A stretch of DNA of 10,493 nt from Candidatus Profundicultor aquiphilus (GTDB lineage: Bacteria; Atribacterota; Atribacteria; Atribacterales; Caldatribacteriaceae): assembly GCA_013314795.1 (NCBI GenBank), contig JABUEZ010000051.1, positions 1 to 10,493 of the forward strand, given 5' to 3'. The notes below the pieces were generated by a model. That model was not told the DNA's origin, made no database searches, and saw only the letters and a program-made list of their open reading frames with translations. The translations under genes were made by a program, and so were the position numbers. Below are positions 6,741 to 10,493 of this stretch, one piece after another. Each line of letters begins with the position of its first letter. The stretch's first letter is position 1.

Positions 6741-7706
6741 ATGCCGATAGAACGGAACTTCTTCAAAGCCGTTTTTACTTTTATTACTCGTCAGCAATCC
6801 CTCTCCATGCTTTTTATTCTTCTCATCATGTGGGTTGTTCTGGCTTTTCTCTCTCCGTACTTCCTCACCATCAACAACATCTTCGAAATCACCCTCCAGT
6901 CGGCCGTCATCGCCCTCATTGCTGCAGGAGAATCTTTTGTCATCTTCTCCGGGGGCATTGACCTCTCAGTGGGGTCCGTTTTTGCTTTCTCCGCCATTAT
7001 AGGCGGATTGGGATTAATGGCGACACAAAATATCTTCGTCTCTCTCCTGGCCTCTTTAGGGGGTGGGCTCTTTGCGGGCTTCTGTAATGGTGCCGCTATT
7101 GTCAAGCTAAAAATCCCGCCTTTTGTTGCGACGCTCGGTATGATGGGAATCGCCAGAGGCCTTGCCCTCATCCTTTCTCGAGGGATACCTATTTATGGTC
7201 TTCCCCGAGAATATATGTGGATTGGTCAGGGAAGGGTTTTTGGCATCGTTCCCGTTCCAACAATTATAGTCCTCATCCTTTTTACGGTGATGTTTTTCAT
7301 CCTGCGCAACACTCGTTTTGGTCGTTTTACCTATGCCTTAGGGAGCAATGCTGAAGCAACCAGATTATCCGGAGTCAAAATTCCTCCGGTGATGCTCGGC
7401 ATTTACATGATCTCAGGTGCATTTGCAGCCGTTGCGGCGGTCATTGAGTCGGCTCGCCTCGGCACCATGCAACCAGCTTCTGGAAGTGGATATGAACTCC
7501 TGGCCATTGGTTCAGTGTTTATTGGCGGCGCAAGTATTTACGGTGGCGAAGGAAACATTTTTGCTTCCCTTATTGGCGCGCTCATCGTCACCACTATTCG
7601 CAACGGCCTGAATATTCTGGGCGTCTCAGCCTTTTATCAATATGTCGTCAACGGACTTATCATAATCTTTGCTGTAGCCGCAGATCAGAGCCGAAGGGCT
7701 CGTTAA
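6741..7706 (+). CDS. Sugar ABC transporter permease (RbsC-like), second system
   Basis: A 321-residue integral inner-membrane protein that should form the homodimeric channel of the second importer. Hydrophobic segments begin at about residue 19 (SLSMLFILLIMWVVLAFLS) and total eight to ten. The diagnostic BPD_transp_2 stretch is fully canonical: GESFVIFSGGIDLSVGSV. NTRFGRFTYALGSNAEATRL forms the loop expected to meet the ATPase, and IGSVFIGGASIYGGEGN follows. It ends in a short positively charged tail (DQSRRAR). The start codon is ATG 6741; its ribosome-binding sequence GGGGTGA includes the stop codon of the ATPase, so the two are probably translationally coupled. It differs clearly from the permease at 2792-3799, including in the GGIDLSVGS element. 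The substrate is unknown. Confidence 0.93.
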   Translation: MPIERNFFKAVFTFITRQQSLSMLFILLIMWVVLAFLSPYFLTINNIFEITLQSAVIALIAAGESFVIFSGGIDLSVGSVFAFSAIIGGLGLMATQNIFVSLLASLGGGLFAGFCNGAAIVKLKIPPFVATLGMMGIARGLALILSRGIPIYGLPREYMWIGQGRVFGIVPVPTIIVLILFTVMFFILRNTRFGRFTYALGSNAEATRLSGVKIPPVMLGIYMISGAFAAVAAVIESARLGTMQPASGSGYELLAIGSVFIGGASIYGGEGNIFASLIGALIVTTIRNGLNILGVSAFYQYVVNGLIIIFAVAADQSRRAR

Positions 7707-7707
7707 A

Positions 7708-7725
7708 AAGCGGTGAAAACCGCTT
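7708..7725 (+). other. GAAA-tetraloop hairpin before the binding-protein gene
   Basis: AAGCGGT (7708-7714) and ACCGCTT (7719-7725) form a perfect 7-bp stem closed by GAAA, a GNRA tetraloop of high stability. It starts 2 nt after the permease stop and ends 8 nt before the strong ribosome-binding site AAGGAGGT (7734-7741). There is no T-run of terminator length. A plausible role is a processing or stability barrier that raises the amount of binding-protein message; this is inference. Confidence 0.65.
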
Positions 7726-7749
7726 ACTCTAAAAAGGAGGTCGTGGAAA

Positions 7750-8724
7750 ATGGGTACGAGAAAATGGTTTGTATGTTTCCTGATTGGAGTGCTGGTATTC
7801 GGTGCGAGTATTCCAATTTTTGCCCAGGATCGATCCAAAACCATCGTGTTTATCCCCAAGTCGACGGATGTCACCTACTGGCTCTTTTTGCGGAAAGGCG
7901 CCGCCGATAAAGCCAAGGAGTTAGGTTACGAAATCGATTACCAGGGGGTTGCCACAGAAGCGGATATCGCCGGTCAGGTTAACCTCGTCAATAACATCGC
8001 CGCCACAAAGCCCGCCGGGATTCTTCTCGCTGCAACCGATGCTAAAGCCCTGCAGGCTCCGGTGGAAAACGCCATTAAAGCCGGCGTTCCGGTGATCATG
8101 GTTGATTCTGGAATTGAAGACCCATCAATTCCCTATGCCAATATCACCACCGATAACTTTGACGGTGGCTATAAGGCCGGGATGCTCCTCGCAGAAATGA
8201 TCGGCAAAAAAGGCAAGGTTTCCAACATTGGCATTACCGCTGGCTCCCAAACGGGAAGAGAACGAAGCGATGGATTCATCGAAGCGATGAAAAACTTCCC
8301 CGATATCCAGGTTTTACCGGTGCAGTGGACCAATGCCGAAGCGGCCACGGCAATGAATATCGCCACGGATCAACTCAATGCCAACCCAGATATTGTCGGA
8401 TTCTATTCTGCCGCTGCTCCTATGGCTGTCGGTATTGCTCAGGCCTTAAAGGCCAAAGGGTTGGATAAGAAAATCAAACTCATCACCTTTGATCCCAGTC
8501 CGGAAGTACTCCCTCTCTTTGAAGAAGGAACCATCCATGCTATCCTGGCCCAGGATCCCTATCAGATGGGGTACCGCGGTGTGGAAATGCTTGACCGAGT
8601 CATCAAAGGTGGTACCATAAGTCCTGAAGAAAAGAATATCCAGATTCCGGTGGTCATCATTACGCCGGAGAACTACAATAAGCCGGAAATTCAAAAGCTC
8701 CTCCAGACTCCCGATAAATTTTAA
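7750..8724 (+). CDS. Periplasmic sugar-binding protein (RbsB-like), second system
   Basis: Solute receptor of the second importer, 324 residues, the usual size for the Peripla_BP_4 family. Residues 1-25 form a Sec signal peptide with cleavage expected at IFA|QD; no lipobox is present, so it should be a soluble periplasmic protein. Typical features follow in order: TIVFIPKSTDVTYW, the first strand and ligand-facing loop; NNIAATKPAGILLAATDAKA; GVPVIMVDSGI, where the chain crosses towards lobe 2; DGGYKAGMLLAEMIG; SQTGRERSDGF; and HAILAQDPYQMGYRGVEML, the RbsB-like hinge and lobe 1 return. The ATG lies 8 nt after AAGGAGGT, the strongest ribosome-binding site in the window, in keeping with high demand for binding proteins. 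It is the last gene of the unit and is followed by a terminator. The ligand is not identifiable; ribose, xylose, inositol and erythritol-type sugars are all possible. Confidence 0.92.
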   Translation: MGTRKWFVCFLIGVLVFGASIPIFAQDRSKTIVFIPKSTDVTYWLFLRKGAADKAKELGYEIDYQGVATEADIAGQVNLVNNIAATKPAGILLAATDAKALQAPVENAIKAGVPVIMVDSGIEDPSIPYANITTDNFDGGYKAGMLLAEMIGKKGKVSNIGITAGSQTGRERSDGFIEAMKNFPDIQVLPVQWTNAEAATAMNIATDQLNANPDIVGFYSAAAPMAVGIAQALKAKGLDKKIKLITFDPSPEVLPLFEEGTIHAILAQDPYQMGYRGVEMLDRVIKGGTISPEEKNIQIPVVIITPENYNKPEIQKLLQTPDKF

Positions 8725-8730
8725 GCATCA

Positions 8731-8758
8731 GGGGTTCCCTTGCGGGAACCCCGTTTTT
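8731..8758 (+). terminator. Intrinsic terminator of the second transport operon
   Basis: GGGGTTCCC (8731-8739) pairs perfectly with GGGAACCCC (8744-8752) around a TTGC loop; after one G there is a run of five T. It begins 6 nt after the binding-protein stop and ends 1 nt before the stop codon of the convergent dehydrogenase gene. On the other strand the stem is followed by a mixed A/T stretch without a clean T-run, so bidirectional function is possible but weaker. Confidence 0.92.
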
Positions 8759-8759
8759 G

Positions 8760-9536
8760 TTAATGATATCTTTTGGCAAACCAGGCAACCATCCAATCGG
8801 GAAAGAAACGGCGTCCAAAAAAGGGAAGTAGTCGATTCCGCCATCCGGGGATACAAATAATTCGATTCCGTTCATAAGCAAGGATTGCTTCCCGCACAAC
8901 GTCCTCTGGCTTCATTACCCCTGGTGAACCTTTTGGTCGCCTTGCCCCATTTCGGGATCGCTCAAAAAACTTTGTTTCGGTGGAGCCAGGAGCAACATAC
9001 AGGACATGTACATTATGCTTTCTCCATTCAGCCCAGAGGGCCAGAGATAAACTATACACATACGCCTTGGTTGCCGCATAGACAGCAAAGTTAGAGAGAG
9101 GAAAGAAACCCGCCAGAGAACCGATGTTGATAATTCCACCTTGTCCTTTCTCAATCATGCGCTTACCGGCGTGAAAAGAAAGTTCCGTTAAAGCAACGAT
9201 ATTTAACCCGATCATTTCCCGATAACGGGAAAAATCTGCAGCCAGAAACTCTCCGTATACACCAATTCCGGCATTGTTCACCAGAAGGTCAACATCGAAT
9301 TCCTGCAAAATACTCACCGCTCTATCAAGCTCGCGGGTGAGATCGCAATGGAGGGTTTCAAATCGCACTTTACTTTCCTGTTCAACACCCATTGTTACCC
9401 TCTCCAGTGCCTGGGGATCCCGTCCCAAAAGGATAAGATTTACTCCCTTTTTGGCCAATTCGTAGGCAAAGCACTCGCCAATGCCCGAAGAAGCTCCAGT
9501 TACAAAAGCCCATTGTCCCGGTTCCAATTTTGGCAT
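8760..9536 (-). CDS. Short-chain dehydrogenase/reductase (classical SDR, COG0300-like)
   Basis: A cytosolic NAD(P)-dependent oxidoreductase of about 258 residues, the family's usual size. Numbered from the chosen ATG, it shows the cofactor motif TGASSGIG (13-20), Arg39 at the end of the second strand (LLGRD), which favours NADPH, Asp65, the NNAG motif (87-90), and the full catalytic tetrad N112, S140, Y153 and K157 (YAATK). The C-terminal tail, RNRLLPFFGRRFFPDW, is hydrophobic and basic, as seen in DltE/YqjQ-like SDRs. ATG 9536 is preferred because GGGGTG lies 6 nt before it; an in-frame GTG at 9545 would add three residues but has poorer spacing. It lies downstream of the third transporter on the same strand with a 106-nt gap, so it could act on the imported sugar or polyol, but its substrate is not visible and it may have its own promoter. 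Confidence 0.9.
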   Translation of the reverse strand: MPKLEPGQWAFVTGASSGIGECFAYELAKKGVNLILLGRDPQALERVTMGVEQESKVRFETLHCDLTRELDRAVSILQEFDVDLLVNNAGIGVYGEFLAADFSRYREMIGLNIVALTELSFHAGKRMIEKGQGGIINIGSLAGFFPLSNFAVYAATKAYVYSLSLALWAEWRKHNVHVLYVAPGSTETKFFERSRNGARRPKGSPGVMKPEDVVREAILAYERNRIICIPGWRNRLLPFFGRRFFPDWMVAWFAKRYH

Positions 9537-9642
9537 TCCCAACACCCCACAAGCAGAAATCTATGCAGCATCAAAAATTATAAAAACAAGAAGGAACAAA
9601 AATAAGAAGATAACGCAAGATTTCTTAGACAATAGGATGAAA
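9537..9642. other. A/T-rich spacer between the single-domain ATPase and dehydrogenase genes
   Basis: About 106 bases with no open frame of note. The minus strand is strongly pyrimidine-biased, with several T-runs (for example TTATTTTTG), followed by the TATAAT at 9577-9582 and the dehydrogenase ribosome-binding site. No stem-loop stable enough for a terminator was found. The stretch may serve as promoter, as leader, or as an inefficient termination zone. Confidence 0.4.
9577..9582 (-). promoter_or_regulatory. Possible -10 element for the dehydrogenase gene
   Basis: On the minus strand this reads TATAAT, a perfect -10 box, about 40 nt before the dehydrogenase ATG. The surrounding sequence is very T-rich, and no good -35 box exists at 16-18 bp, so the match could be chance within an A/T-rich spacer. 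No convincing terminator hairpin was found for the ATPase gene upstream, so readthrough is the alternative way to express the dehydrogenase. Confidence 0.3.
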
Positions 9643-10416
9643 TTACAACATTTCCGCCCCCACAATGAGTTTCACAATCTCATCGGGGGTGGTTTCGGAC
9701 TTCTTCTTGTCTCCCACCTTCCGCCCCCCACGCAAAACCACGATCCGGTCAGCAACGTTGAAGATATGGCGCATATTGTGACTGATGACGATCACTGAAC
9801 ATCCTTTTTCTTTTAATCGGAGGATGAGATCAAGCACCCGCCGGGATTCTTTCACTCCTAACGCGGCAGTCGGTTCATCCATAATGATAATCCGTCCACC
9901 CCAGGGCATGACTCGACCAATGGCCAGAGCCTGTCTCTGGCCCCCAGAAAGATACCGCACCAAAGTTCGCAAGGAAGGCAACACAATTCCAAGTTCTTTA
10001 AGAGTACGGACGGTGTCCTCGATCATTTTCTTACGATCCACGAAAATTCCCCATCGTCCTTTTACGGGTTCCCGCCCCAGGAAAAAATTTGCCGGCACAT
10101 CCCGAGTCTCAATGAGAGCCAATTCCTGGTAAACAATTTCAATACCCAGCGCCTGAGCATCGTGAGGATTGCGAATCTCCACGGGTTGATTGAGAAAAAA
10201 GATTTGTCCTTTAGTCGGTTGATGCACCCCCGCGATGATTTTCACGAGCGTAGATTTTCCGGCACCATTGTCACCTACCAGGGCTACAATTTCCTGCGGA
10301 TATACTTCGAAATCAACATCCTCCAGAGCATGAACTCCACCAAAATACTTACTGATGCCCTTTAACACCAGGATTGGCTGAGGAACCTCTTCGTCCGTCA
10401 AGAGTACCGTCTCCAA
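9643..10416 (-). CDS. Single-domain sugar ABC transporter ATPase (FrcA-like, half-size CUT2)
   Basis: ATPase of a third importer. At 257 residues it has only one nucleotide-binding domain, unlike the two 503-residue fusions in the same window, so it should work as a homodimer. Every motif is intact: Walker A GDNGAGKST (48-56), Q-loop Q97, signature LSGGQRQ (156-162), Walker B IIIMDEPT (D180, E181) and the switch histidine H213. The first 14 residues are a short acidic leader before the first beta strand. YQELALIETRDV and LGREPVKGRWGIFVDRKKM are typical of the sugar-importer branch. The TTG start at 10416-10414 is supported by GAAGGGGGAG 7 nt upstream. It starts 23 nt after the permease fragment at the window edge, so the two are co-transcribed. 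The protein is complete: it ends naturally after the domain and shows no sign of a lost second half. Confidence 0.92.
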   Translation of the reverse strand: METVLLTDEEVPQPILVLKGISKYFGGVHALEDVDFEVYPQEIVALVGDNGAGKSTLVKIIAGVHQPTKGQIFFLNQPVEIRNPHDAQALGIEIVYQELALIETRDVPANFFLGREPVKGRWGIFVDRKKMIEDTVRTLKELGIVLPSLRTLVRYLSGGQRQALAIGRVMPWGGRIIIMDEPTAALGVKESRRVLDLILRLKEKGCSVIVISHNMRHIFNVADRIVVLRGGRKVGDKKKSETTPDEIVKLIVGAEML

Positions 10417-10439
10417 AACGAGTCTCCCCCTTCAACAAA

Positions 10440-10493
10440 TCATATCTTTCTTTTCCGATACATATCGATCATCACTGCCCCAATGATCACTGC
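10440..10493 (-). CDS. C-terminal end of a sugar ABC transporter permease (partial)
   Basis: Only the last 17 codons are inside the window; the gene continues beyond the right edge. The readable end, AVIIGAVMIDMYRKRKI, is a hydrophobic segment followed by a basic cytoplasmic tail, the same ending as the two complete RbsC-type permeases here. It lies 23 nt upstream of the single-domain ATPase, as expected for a permease-ATPase pair. With so few residues the assignment depends mainly on context. Confidence 0.6.
   Translation of the reverse strand, partial: AVIIGAVMIDMYRKRKI

Noticed and set aside
8760..9545. GTG 9545 as dehydrogenase start
   Set aside because: The purine tract fits ATG 9536 at normal spacing, and the three added residues bring no motif; the difference is minor.
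9643..10416. Single-domain ATPase as a truncated pseudogene of a 503-residue type
   Set aside because: All catalytic motifs including LSGGQ are intact in the one domain, and the reading frame stops naturally after it, so it is a genuine half-size form.
1..10493. CRISPR arrays, tRNA or rRNA genes, insertion sequences
   Set aside because: No spaced repeat series, cloverleaf-like structure, transposase motif or terminal inverted repeat was seen on either strand.

Overview
The window is a sugar-uptake island with parts of three separate CUT2 (ribose/xylose/inositol-type) ABC importers in 10.5 kb. Base composition is moderate and GTG and TTG starts are common. Both substrate-binding proteins carry ordinary Sec signal peptides with AxA-type cleavage sites and no lipobox. 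That favours a double-membraned bacterium with a periplasm, such as an Atribacterota-, Thermotogota- or similar anaerobe-like lineage, over a typical Gram-positive. No rRNA, ribosomal protein or other marker is present, so this placement is inference.

Region 1 (106-5052, + strand) is a four-gene operon: a long binding protein (398 aa), a two-domain RbsA-type ATPase (503 aa), an RbsC-type permease whose start lies inside the ATPase gene, and a 412-aa protein of the uroporphyrinogen decarboxylase (URO-D)/cobalamin methyltransferase fold. The URO-D-like protein lacks the His-x-Cys zinc motif of the methyltransferases. A GC-rich 10-bp stem-loop without a T-run separates the binding-protein gene from the ATPase gene and probably sets a high ratio of binding protein to membrane complex.

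Region 2 (5053-5224) is a compact control region. It has a near-consensus sigma-70 promoter (TTGACA, 17 bp, TATACT) and two identical 14-bp LacI/GalR-type operators 54 bp apart, one of them on the -35 box. It should drive Region 3.

Region 3 (5225-8724, + strand) is a second, complete importer in a different gene order: RbsA-type ATPase, permease, binding protein. A small GAAA-tetraloop hairpin sits just before the binding-protein ribosome-binding site, and a strong intrinsic terminator (8731-8758) closes the unit.

Region 4 (8760-10493, - strand) runs convergently. It begins with the last 17 residues of a permease at the window edge, then a half-size, single-domain ATPase (257 aa, all motifs intact), then a classical short-chain dehydrogenase/reductase.

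Together the window suggests a saprophyte able to take up several monosaccharides or polyols. One unit is probably controlled by a sugar-responsive LacI-family repressor encoded elsewhere. The transported sugars cannot be read from the sequence. The least explained component is the URO-D-like protein embedded in the first transport operon.
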